This document shows, piece after piece, positions 56,896 to 64,000 of a stretch of 64,000 nucleotides of DNA. The notes under the pieces were generated by a model that worked only from the letters and a program-made list of their open reading frames with translations, was not told the DNA's origin and made no database searches. The DNA lies in NCBI GenBank assembly GCA_027618995.1, contig JAQCGO010000003.1, positions 62,001 through 126,000 of the forward strand. The letters are read 5' to 3'. The number at the start of each line of letters is the position of its first letter. The first letter of the stretch is position 1. Origin of the DNA: Pseudomonadota bacterium (lineage in GTDB: Bacteria > Pseudomonadota > Gammaproteobacteria > Steroidobacterales > Woeseiaceae). The position numbers and the translations under genes were made by a program.

Positions 56896-58086
56896 ATGCC
56901 CCACCTGCGCACAACGTGCAACGCCCTGTTGCTGCCGGCACTGAGCCTGTTGCTGGCAGTGGCCTGCGGCGACGCAGCCGGCACCGATCCGGACGACGAC
57001 GCGGCCAATTTCGGCACGATCGACAACATCCTGTTCTGGAGCGTGCCGGAAAAAGTGGCGGGATTTCGCAACATGCCGAGTCTGACGCCGACCCGCTCGA
57101 TCGCCGCCGGCGCAAACCCGTATCCGTTGCCACGCAAGGAATCGGATCTGTCCGGATTCACTTTCGTCTTCGACGACACTGAGTTGTCGATCGACGACTA
57201 CATTCGGCGGTACAACGTTGCCGGCCTCCTGGTGATCAAGGATGGTTTCGTAGTCTACGAACGCTATGAACTCGGCAATACGGCAGACAGCCGCTGGATG
57301 TCGTGGTCCATTGCAAAGTCGGTGACTTCGTTGCTGGTCGGCGCCGCGATTCAGGATGGGTACATAAAGAGCGTTGACGAAAAGGTCAGCGATTATTTGC
57401 CGCGGCTGAAAGATTCTTCGTATGACGATTTGTCGATCCGGGCGCTATTACAAATGGCATCCGGTGTTGCATGGAACGAGGACTACGCGGACCCGCAATC
57501 GGATATCAACACGATCAAGTGGGATACGTTGAGCGTCTATGAGTAGTTGCGGCACAAGCCGAGGTTCGCTCCGGCCGGTGACGTTTTCAATTACAACACG
57601 GCGGAAACGAACCTGGTCGGTACGTTGCTGCGTTCGGCGATCGGCAACAACCTGTCGACCTACCTGAGCGAGAAAATCTGGCAACCCTTCGGCATGGAAT
57701 TCTCAGCGAGCTGGAACCTGTCCGAGGCCGGTGGCGGCGAGTTCGGCGGCAGCAGTCTCAACGCCACTCTCAGGAACTACGCCCGGATCGGTCTGTTTGC
57801 GCTGAATAACGGCAAGCTTCGGGACGGAACTCAGGTCTCGCCCGAGGGATGGATGGCCGAGTCCACCGCGCCGTCGCAGGGGCTCGCCAGTTATGGCTAC
57901 CTCTGGTGGCTCATGGGCAATGGCAGCTACGCCGCGTCGGGCATTTTTGGCCAGGCAATACATATCGATCCTCTACACAACGTTGTGATCGCCCAGCACG
58001 GTGCGCGGGAGGCGGCGAGCCTGCCCGGCGACTGGGCTCTGCAAACGGCATTTTTCCACGTACTGGTGGCCGAGCTGTCGCGCTAA
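56896..58086 (+). pseudogene. Serine beta-lactamase/esterase-like lipoprotein with in-frame stop
   Basis: A class C-like serine hydrolase frame of 396 codons. The start is set at ATG 56896 with lipoprotein signal (LLLPALSLLLAVAC). The active-site SxxK motif is WSIAKSV (Ser-Ile-Ala-Lys) and the YxN motif FNYNTAETN. Codon 217 is TAG (LSVYE-stop-LRHKPR), where homologues usually carry an aromatic residue; the rest of the frame stays intact to 58086. The YxN catalytic motif is after the stop, so the truncated product would be inactive. Confidence 0.85.
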
Positions 58087-58862
58087 CCGAATGCGGGGCG
58101 AGTACCGCGCAGGTATCCCTGGCGCATCTCGCCCTGGTCGATGACCAGTACCAGTACGCGCCAGTTTTCGACGCGGTAGTCGGCGTCTGCCTGGCCGAGC
58201 AATTCGACCATGCGTGGGTAGAGATCACCTTGCATCAAAGCGTATTCGCGCCGTGCTTCGACGCGGTACCAGTCGGTGGCGTCTCTCGCGCTCACCTGCT
58301 CGAAGCCAGCGTCGCGAATATGCTGTGCGTATTCCTCGAGCGTCTCGAGTCCGTAGGTGATGCCTTCCAGCTCGAACCAGTACTGCATGTCGTCAGAATA
58401 GTCGCCAGCATTTTTCAACCAGTCATAGCAGCGCAGCTCACCGCCGGGGCGCAGGACCCGCAGGCTCTCGCCGAGAACGCCGATCTTGTCGGCAACTTGC
58501 GTAAAGGCTCCGGAGCTGACGACGACATCAAATGAGCCGTCGTCGAAGGGCAGCGGACCGATCTCCACGGTCTGAAAGCTGCAGCGGTTTTCCAGACCAT
58601 GAACTTTCGCAGCGCGCTGTGCGCGCGCGATCAGCGGTGCTTCGAGGTCTATGCCAACCACTTCGGCACCATGCGTCCTGGCCATTTCGAATGCCGGTCC
58701 CCCGAGACCACAACCGATGTCGAGAATCCGTTTGCCATGCGTGTCGATGCTATCCAGCAGGTTTGCGACGTTGCCGGGGCCACCGGGTGCCATGTAGCCG
58801 TCGCCCCAGATCAGTTCGAGGCACTTGATCAGGCTGTCGGGATATTCGTTCTCGTGACTCAC
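58083..58862 (-). CDS. Class I SAM-dependent methyltransferase
   Basis: A 259-residue Rossmann methyltransferase. Motif I is RILDIGCGLGGPAFEMA, the acidic loop VVGIDLEAPL, motif II FDDGSFDVVVSSGAF, and a post-motif VLRPGGELRCYDW. It resembles small-molecule or phosphoethanolamine-type methyltransferases in its SGAFTQVADKI region. It overlaps the Lrp gene by four bases, so the regulator and enzyme share a transcript. Confidence 0.85.
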   Translation of the reverse strand: MSHENEYPDSLIKCLELIWGDGYMAPGGPGNVANLLDSIDTHGKRILDIGCGLGGPAFEMARTHGAEVVGIDLEAPLIARAQRAAKVHGLENRCSFQTVEIGPLPFDDGSFDVVVSSGAFTQVADKIGVLGESLRVLRPGGELRCYDWLKNAGDYSDDMQYWFELEGITYGLETLEEYAQHIRDAGFEQVSARDATDWYRVEARREYALMQGDLYPRMVELLGQADADYRVENWRVLVLVIDQGEMRQGYLRGTRPAFG

Positions 58863-59335
58863 GTAATGTTCTCCGCTCGAAGATGATGCAACGGCAGCGC
58901 GGTAGTGTACTTGATGCGCTCCATACTGAAACTCGAAGAGACATCATACAGATCCACTTTCTCAATCATTTCTTTGTACATCTTGTCGTAGCTTTTCATG
59001 TCCGGAACAACCGCGCGAATCAGGTAGTCGATGTCACCGCTTAGCCGGTGTACTTCCATGACATTTTCCATGGCCGATACCATCTTGTGAAACTTCTGAA
59101 ACCATTGCGCCGTATGTTCGTGTGTGCGAATAGCTGAAAAAACGGTGAGGTTCAATCCAAGTTTCTCCTGGTTCAGCAGGGTTACGCGCGCGCCGATGAT
59201 GCCTTGCTCCTCGAGCAGCTGGATGCGCCGCCAGCAAGCGGACTTTGATAGTCCGACACGCTCGGATAATTCCGCGACGGTGAGCGTCGCGTCGTCTTGC
59301 AGTGCTTCGAGAACAGCCTTGTCGATACGATCCAT
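58859..59335 (-). CDS. Lrp/AsnC-family transcriptional regulator
   Basis: The start is set at 59335 (MDRIDKAVLEALQDDATLTV) with AAGGA eight to ten bases upstream; the longer ORF-track extension is antisense of the cytochrome gene. The 158 residues have a helix-turn-helix (VAELSERVGLSKSACWRRI) and a RAM effector domain (HRLSGDIDYLIRAVVPDM). It is divergent from the cytochrome c/NorB-like pair and may regulate it or the linked methyltransferase. Confidence 0.92.
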   Translation of the reverse strand: MDRIDKAVLEALQDDATLTVAELSERVGLSKSACWRRIQLLEEQGIIGARVTLLNQEKLGLNLTVFSAIRTHEHTAQWFQKFHKMVSAMENVMEVHRLSGDIDYLIRAVVPDMKSYDKMYKEMIEKVDLYDVSSSFSMERIKYTTALPLHHLRAENIT

Positions 59336-59512
59336 CGCGAAGTCCTTTGATCGATAGGAATGATGAAAAAAAGGAAAATATTTCAAAAGTATAAGTAAAA
59401 TCGAGAAAAAATACGAATATAGGCTAAATGCCAGGGAAATACGAAACCCTGTTCCTTGGCCCTGCCGTACACTGGTAGCCCTTGTCAGTGCCGGCGGCAC
59501 GGAGTTCTCGTC
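59336..59512. promoter_or_regulatory. AT-rich divergent intergenic region, likely operator
   Basis: A 177-base gap between lrp and the cytochrome gene. Its middle is very AT-rich (for example AAAATATTTCAAAAGTATAA, AAAATACGAATATAGGC), unlike the surrounding GC-rich DNA, and it contains repeated A-tracts that suit Lrp binding. No FNR or NNR palindrome was recognised. Confidence 0.4.
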
Positions 59513-59923
59513 ATGCGCCATCGCGCGATATTCTGTGGTCTCTTTGCTGCCTTTGCGGTCTACTCGAGCTATGTCTACACGGCGGGGACCGAAACCGGTC
59601 ACATCGCTCCGATGAATGATGCCGAGCGCCGCGGCGCTGAAGTCTTTCAACAATACAACTGCGTCGCCTGCCACCAGTTCTATGGTCTGGGTGGCTACAT
59701 GGGTCCGGATCTTACCAACGTAATTTCCAATCGTGGTGCAGGCTATGCGCGCGCGTTTATCATGGCGGGGACTGCTGCCATGCCCAACCTGGGTTTGGCC
59801 ACCGACGAAATCGATGCGGTCATCGCGTATCTGGCGTTTGTCGACAAGACGGGTCGCTACCCGGCAGAAAACTACGACGTGCAGTGGACCGGGTCGGTCG
59901 CCTATCAGGATGATCCGCAGTGA
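59513..59923 (+). CDS. Small membrane-anchored or periplasmic cytochrome c, NorC-like
   Basis: The start is set at ATG 59513 with GGAG upstream. The 136-residue protein has one N-terminal hydrophobic segment (IFCGLFAAFAVYSSYVY), one heme c motif (CVACH) and a probable axial Met in AAMPNLGLA. The mix QYNCVACHQFYGLGGYMGPDL is typical of NorC. It overlaps the following NorB-like gene (stop TGA inside GTGA), so the pair forms one complex. Confidence 0.85.
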   Translation: MRHRAIFCGLFAAFAVYSSYVYTAGTETGHIAPMNDAERRGAEVFQQYNCVACHQFYGLGGYMGPDLTNVISNRGAGYARAFIMAGTAAMPNLGLATDEIDAVIAYLAFVDKTGRYPAENYDVQWTGSVAYQDDPQ

Positions 59924-61254
59924 CAAGCCAGGATCATTCCGTGGTTGGCCTGCGGTTCATGCGCCTCGGCATGCTCGCTTTGGCCGTCGGCATGTTGTTT
60001 GGCGTTATCGGCGGCTTCCAGTTCCTGTTCCCTGAATTCCTGCGCGAATTGCTGTTTACCAAAACGCGACCTTTGCACGTGTCGCTGGTTGTATCCTGGA
60101 TTTTTCTCATCGCCATCGGTGGCATCTATTTCTATTTGCCGCGGCATTGTCACTATAAATTATGGTCAGAGCGATTGGCCAATACGCATTTCTGGGTATT
60201 CGTCGTCACCGGTGCGGCGATACTCGCCTGTTACCTGTCCGGAAAGTTTGGTGGTCGCGAGTATTTTGAATTTCCGCCGATACTGAGTATCCCGATCTTC
60301 CTCACATGGATACTGTTTGGCATCAATTACTTCATGACGGTGCGCCAGGAGAAAGAACCGTGGCCCGTGTACTACTGGATGTGGGGCACCGGGATCCTGT
60401 TCTTCTTTATCACTTACACCGAAGCGCACTTGTGGCTGATCCCGTATTTTCGCGAGACTATGGTTCGCGAAATAATAGTGCAGTGGAAGTCCTATGGTGC
60501 GTTAACCGGCTCGTGGAACATGCTGGTCTACGGCACGGCTTTGTATCTCGCGACCCGCATCAGTGGCAATGCCGAGTATGCGCGCTCGAAAATGGCGTTC
60601 GGGTTATACTTTCTCGGGCTCTTCAACCTGATGTTCGGCTGGGCGCACCATGCCTACCCGGTACCGTCGGCGACATGGATTCGAACATTTGCCTATTTCG
60701 TGAGCATGACCGAGTTGTTCATCTTCGGCAAAATCATCTGGGACTGGCGCGCCTCGCTCGAAGACTGGCAAAAAAATCGCTACTGCAATGCGTATCGCTT
60801 CCTGTTCGCGGCGGACATCTGGGTATTCGTCAATCTTGGACTGGCGCTGATCATTTCGGTACCGGCGCTGAATTTGATTACGCACGGCACCCACATCACG
60901 GTTGCGCATGCGATGGGTAGCACGATAGGCATCAATTCCATGATCCTGTTGGCTTCGATATTTTTCGTAATTCGCGAAGAATTGCCGACGGAGCTGCATG
61001 CGAAGTATTCGTCGCAAGTTCAATCCGGTTTCTGGATTGTGAATATCTCGCTTGCCGTATTTTTTACGGCGTTGGTTCTGGCTGGTATCGGCAAGGGCCT
61101 GTCCACAGCAGCATCATTTCAGGAAATGATGTTTTCGATTCGCCCGTTTCTGATCGTCTTCACGCTGTCGGGCGTTACCTTGATGCTCGGCATCTGGATC
61201 GTACTCTGGCACGCTTATCGTCTCATTGGCAAAGTGCAGCCCAACGCAGCCTGA
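59920..61254 (+). CDS. NorB/heme-copper-oxidase-like membrane subunit with altered metal ligands
   Basis: A 444-residue protein with about twelve membrane helices related to nitric-oxide reductase subunit B. The low-spin-heme His in TRPLHVSLVVSW is kept, and so is the His pair GWAHHAYPVPS. But where NorB has HLWVEG (FeB ligands His and Glu), the aligned segment reads SYGALTGSWN, and the NorB AHGH motif is AHAM here. These alignments are by eye. It starts with GTG overlapping the cytochrome c gene. NO reductase function is therefore doubtful; a diverged family member with another role is possible. Confidence 0.75.
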   Translation: MTSQDHSVVGLRFMRLGMLALAVGMLFGVIGGFQFLFPEFLRELLFTKTRPLHVSLVVSWIFLIAIGGIYFYLPRHCHYKLWSERLANTHFWVFVVTGAAILACYLSGKFGGREYFEFPPILSIPIFLTWILFGINYFMTVRQEKEPWPVYYWMWGTGILFFFITYTEAHLWLIPYFRETMVREIIVQWKSYGALTGSWNMLVYGTALYLATRISGNAEYARSKMAFGLYFLGLFNLMFGWAHHAYPVPSATWIRTFAYFVSMTELFIFGKIIWDWRASLEDWQKNRYCNAYRFLFAADIWVFVNLGLALIISVPALNLITHGTHITVAHAMGSTIGINSMILLASIFFVIREELPTELHAKYSSQVQSGFWIVNISLAVFFTALVLAGIGKGLSTAASFQEMMFSIRPFLIVFTLSGVTLMLGIWIVLWHAYRLIGKVQPNAA

Positions 61255-61350
61255 GTCGGTAAACAGCGACAACAAAGAGCAGCACTGGGTCACCCTTATG
61301 TGTTATTGGATATGACACAAAGGTTGTCTGCCCGATCTTTGGAGTAGCTC

Positions 61351-62553
61351 ATGAAGCGATTTTTCGCCTGTGCCATTCTGATCATGCCAATTCTGTGCTT
61401 TGCGGACACCGTCGTGCCCGTCGACAGCGTAGAGACGCATGTCAATATTCGTCGCGCGTCGAACTCCGGTGCCGAAGTCGTCGGTCGCCTCGAGCAAGGT
61501 AAGGCATTGCCATTCGTCGCGAGTGCCGATGGCTGGAATGAAGTGCGACTTGCCGACGGTACTTCTGGTTTTATCAGCGCCGACTGGACGGTCGTCGTTG
61601 TCGACGCGCCGGTCGATGCGGAACCGGTCGCGGCGGAACCCAATGTAGTTGAGCCCGAGCTGCTGGCTGCGGAGCCTGTGACGATCGAGCCTGCGCCCGA
61701 GCCTGTCGTCGTCGAAGCCGAACCTGAGCTTGTTGCTATTGAGCCTGAGCCTGAGCCGGAGTCCCAGTCCCAGCCTGCCGGCGTGGCTATCGTTGCCGGC
61801 GTACCTGGCCCCATGGGACCGCCGGGTCCGAGCGGGCCACCAGGGCCAACCGGACCGGCCGGGCCGCCCGGACCCGAGGGTGCGGCTGGCGGTGGCGGCA
61901 CAGGATCGATCAAGGGTGATCCTGCCTACCTCGTCAAATTCAGGGACGAGACCACGGGTTCGTCTTCGCAGATTTATGACAATGGCAATAAAGTCGGCAT
62001 TGGTACGGCCGAACCAAAACAACGCCTGGAAGTTAACGGCAGCATTCAGATTCATGATCGCAACAGCGGTGTAGCCGGCCTGATGATGACGCAGTCGTCC
62101 GGCGATACCGGCTATGTAATGCACAACCGTGCGAGTACGCTGACGATCGGGGCGGGGTCCATGGACCGGATAACCATTACGAGTGACGGCAATGTCGGTA
62201 TCGGCGTATCTCGGCCCGCACATCCATTGGAGATGGCCAGCGGCGCGCACGTAACGGCTGGTGGCGCATGGACGAACAGCTCGTCGCGAGCGTTGAAAGA
62301 AAATATCAGCGAGCTGACGGTCGACGAGGCATTGGCGGCGCTGGCGGCGCTTGAACCTGTGCATTTCAATTATTTGCAAGACAGCTCTGAAGCGCACGTT
62401 GGTTTCATTGCCGAAGATGTGCCGGACCTGGTGGCGAGCAACGATCGTCAGGGGCTCAGTACGATGGACATCGTAGCGGTGCTGGCGCGCGTTATTCAGG
62501 CTCAGCAAGAGCAAATTGAACGGCTGCAGGAGCGACTTGACGTACCCGACTGA
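61351..62553 (+). CDS. Exported SH3-collagen-S74 (endosialidase-chaperone) protein
   Basis: A 400-residue protein with unusual architecture: signal peptide (MKRFFACAILIMPILCFA); SH3b domain at about 25-90 (VETHVNIRRASNSGAEVVGR); Glu/Pro/Ala linker at about 90-150; collagen-like Gly-X-Y repeats (PGPMGPPGPSGPPGPTGPAG); beta-helical repeats (NGNKVGIGTAEPKQRLEVNG); and a C-terminal S74-type intramolecular chaperone domain (SSSRALKENISELTVDEAL) with a coiled-coil end (IQAQQEQIERLQERL). S74 domains are usually in phage tail fibres and some trimeric surface proteins, suggesting a trimeric stalk outside the cell. Confidence 0.85.
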   Translation: MKRFFACAILIMPILCFADTVVPVDSVETHVNIRRASNSGAEVVGRLEQGKALPFVASADGWNEVRLADGTSGFISADWTVVVVDAPVDAEPVAAEPNVVEPELLAAEPVTIEPAPEPVVVEAEPELVAIEPEPEPESQSQPAGVAIVAGVPGPMGPPGPSGPPGPTGPAGPPGPEGAAGGGGTGSIKGDPAYLVKFRDETTGSSSQIYDNGNKVGIGTAEPKQRLEVNGSIQIHDRNSGVAGLMMTQSSGDTGYVMHNRASTLTIGAGSMDRITITSDGNVGIGVSRPAHPLEMASGAHVTAGGAWTNSSSRALKENISELTVDEALAALAALEPVHFNYLQDSSEAHVGFIAEDVPDLVASNDRQGLSTMDIVAVLARVIQAQQEQIERLQERLDVPD

Positions 62554-62625
62554 GTATCGGTTCTGTGACGCTAATCAAGGGAAACGGGGCCGCGAAAGCC
62601 CACAATTCCCCTGATTGGAGCCTGC

Positions 62626-63108
62626 ATGAAGAAACTACTTGTAATCGGTGTGTTGCTGGTTGGCCTCAGCCCGGCGGCGTGGGCTGATGTCTGGAAGTGG
62701 GTCGATGCGCTCGGTAATACTCACTTTGTTGACACCATGCGGCCGATCTATACCTGGGTAGACGAAGAAGGCAAAGTGCATTACGCCGACCACCCGGAAC
62801 ACAGGAACGCGGTATCCGTACAGCTGGTCTGGGTTTCAAAGGACGCCCTGGAAGAAGTTTCAGATGGCGACCAAAAGGCCGATTCCGGCGGCTACGCCTA
62901 CCCGGGAGAAACGGCCGAACAGCGCGCGGAGCGAGAGCGCGCCGAAGCTTATTACTGTACCCGCGCCACCGAGATTTACGATTCCTATGTGAAGGCGCCG
63001 CAGCTGTACACGACCGATGCTCACGGTAAACGTGTATACCTTAGTGAGGCGGACGCTGCGAAAACTATAGCCGAGACGCGTGTCAGGAAAGACGAGCTTT
63101 GCAAATAG
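62626..63108 (+). CDS. DUF4124 exported protein with two DUF4124-like repeats
   Basis: A 160-residue protein with signal peptide MKKLLVIGVLLVGLSPAAWA, then two short repeats typical of DUF4124 (VWKWVDALGNTHFVD and IYTWVDEEGKVHYAD). The remainder is charged with two cysteines. DUF4124 proteins are common, uncharacterised periplasmic proteins in gammaproteobacteria. The gene follows the SH3-collagen-S74 protein after 72 bases. Confidence 0.88.
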   Translation: MKKLLVIGVLLVGLSPAAWADVWKWVDALGNTHFVDTMRPIYTWVDEEGKVHYADHPEHRNAVSVQLVWVSKDALEEVSDGDQKADSGGYAYPGETAEQRAERERAEAYYCTRATEIYDSYVKAPQLYTTDAHGKRVYLSEADAAKTIAETRVRKDELCK

Positions 63109-63118
63109 CGGAGCTCCG

Positions 63119-63895
63119 CTACTGGCTGCTTGCTCGCATCGTCGATTCCGCAAATATCCCGTGCTTTAGGAAATAACTCGTGTTGTGGATCACTACATCA
63201 CTTTCAGTGATGAAGTGATGCGAATTATCGACGATCAGGAAATCGGTCATGCCATCAATGCGCGTGCTGGCAACAGACACCTTGCCATCGTTGGGTTCCG
63301 GCAACATAGCCGACATGAAAAAGTTAACTGAACCCGTGCCGGCGATGACGCCAAGCTCAAAGTCGATTGGACCCAGCTGCCGCGGGATGCTGTCCGGATC
63401 GGTGCCGAGTTGCAGGCCGGCTTCGCCGGCAAAAATCTCCGTCGTTGGCCAGTTGCGCGTGATGTCGATGACTTCGCTGCCCTGATTCGGCGGCGCCAAC
63501 ATCACGACCCTGCCAAGTTCCGGAATCGGTGACGCCTGATGCGCGTAGCGCAACAAAATTCCGCCGATAGAATGGGTCACGAAATGAATACGATCGGCGC
63601 CGGCCTCACGACAGTCGGCAAGTCCCGTGTCGACCGCCATCGGTGCAAGGATCTCGATCGAGCCGGCCTGCGACGGGTAATCCACATTGACCGTCGAGAA
63701 GCCGGCCTCACGCAACGCTTCTGCCATGGGCTGCATGGCACGCCAACTTCGGTTCAAGCCATGTATCAGGACCACGCAGTCCGCGGCACCAGGTGCTTGG
63801 GCAAATGCCGTGCGCGGTGCGGTCACACAGGCTTCTAACGAAACCAGCAACAATGCCGCGGCGGCAGTCGAACCTGTGATGTAACGAATCTGCAT
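63119..63895 (-). CDS. Exported alpha/beta hydrolase (lipase-like), lipoprotein
   Basis: The start is preferred at 63895 (MQIRYITGSTAAAALLLVSLEAC), giving 258 residues with a lipobox-like LEAC. The oxyanion motif VVLIHGLNRSW, nucleophile elbow THSIGG (Ser) and a histidine in NSHHFITES are visible, making a plausible triad with Asp. It looks like an envelope lipase or esterase; the substrate is unknown. It is convergent with the DUF4124 gene. Confidence 0.82.
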   Translation of the reverse strand: MQIRYITGSTAAAALLLVSLEACVTAPRTAFAQAPGAADCVVLIHGLNRSWRAMQPMAEALREAGFSTVNVDYPSQAGSIEILAPMAVDTGLADCREAGADRIHFVTHSIGGILLRYAHQASPIPELGRVVMLAPPNQGSEVIDITRNWPTTEIFAGEAGLQLGTDPDSIPRQLGPIDFELGVIAGTGSVNFFMSAMLPEPNDGKVSVASTRIDGMTDFLIVDNSHHFITESDVVIHNTSYFLKHGIFAESTMRASSQ

Positions 63896-64000
63896 GCTGC
63901 GTATTCTGCCAAAAATTATTTGCGGTCGCATGCTTAATTGGACAATTTAGGCGCCGAAAGTGCCGTTCCGCCGCAAACTAGAAACTGCGTTTTGACTCAA

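Noticed and set aside
18034-58086. Reassigned stop codons (UAA/UAG/UGA as sense)
   Set aside because: TAG ends lpxC, secA, mutT and recA; TAA ends sucD; TGA ends ftsZ, nadE and many others. A global code change would extend all of these wrongly. Local read-through remains open but needs evidence.
61351-62553. Phage tail fibre gene
   Set aside because: Despite the S74 domain, the protein has a signal peptide and SH3 domain, and the neighbours are chromosomal envelope genes.
63932-64000. Gene at the right end of the window
   Set aside because: The last 69 bases are upstream of the lipase-like gene and contain no recognisable coding or structured element.

Overview
The window is 64 kb of a bacterial chromosome, almost certainly gammaproteobacterial. 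The evidence is the gene neighbourhoods: ftsZ-lpxC-dciA-secA-mutT, then zapD-coaE-pilD-pilin, sucCD, and recA-recX-alaS-csrA followed by tRNA-Ser and tRNA-Arg, with cysD and a cysNC fusion further on. Protein flavour (many conserved but unnamed envelope proteins, a steroid 5-alpha-reductase-like protein, a NorB-like protein) suggests a marine or sediment lineage near Woeseiales/Steroidobacterales. That placement is inference only.

Layout. 1-9.5 kb: end of the division/cell-wall cluster (ftsZ, lpxC), a helicase-loader gene (dciA), a cyclic-di-GMP-I riboswitch in front of an M23 peptidase, secA, mutT, then zapD-coaE-pilD on the minus strand. 9.5-11.7 kb: two tandem type IV pilins and a PilS sensor gene cut off in its PAS domain. 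11.8-17.9 kb: sucCD, nadE, bamD, rluD, pgeF. 18-20.6 kb: a full-length clpB frame carrying three in-frame stop codons. 20.6-29.4 kb: fmdB-type zinc ribbon, DUF502, aspS, nudB, a hydrolase, mutS, a glycosyltransferase, pncC and an interrupted thpR. 29.4-34.4 kb: SOS box, recA, a repeat array, recX, alaS, csrA, two tRNAs. 34.5-39.5 kb: hydantoinase/oxoprolinase and the sulfate-activation genes cysD-cysNC. 39.5-42.1 kb: a minus-strand operon of an E1-like ThiF protein, a BNR beta-propeller and a MoaD/ThiS-like protein ending in Gly-Gly. 42.2-46.2 kb: a truncated arginine decarboxylase joined to a truncated outer-membrane protein, then metal ABC-transporter genes. 46.2-64 kb: envelope and accessory genes, including rhlE, a GlpT-like transporter, an M50-TPR protein, DUF2235, an MTHFR-like enzyme, a serine beta-lactamase-like lipoprotein, a methyltransferase, an Lrp regulator, a cytochrome c/NorB-like pair, and an SH3-collagen-S74 surface protein.

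A striking property is the number of genes that keep a perfect reading frame and family similarity on both sides of an internal stop codon: clpB (three), thpR, the propeller, DUF2235, the beta-lactamase and pilS. Only one clear single-base frameshift was seen, in the outer-membrane protein. There is also at least one gene-to-gene chimeric junction (speA to outer-membrane protein). TAA, TAG and TGA all end ordinary genes here, so a changed genetic code is not the simple explanation. Gene decay, strain polymorphism or consensus errors must be separated with reads and relatives.

The best candidates for new biology are the ThiF/propeller/MoaD-like operon, the riboswitch-controlled M23 peptidase with an altered catalytic histidine motif, the NorB-like protein lacking expected metal ligands, and the SH3-collagen-S74 protein. 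No CRISPR array, complete insertion sequence, integrase, prophage or rRNA gene was found.
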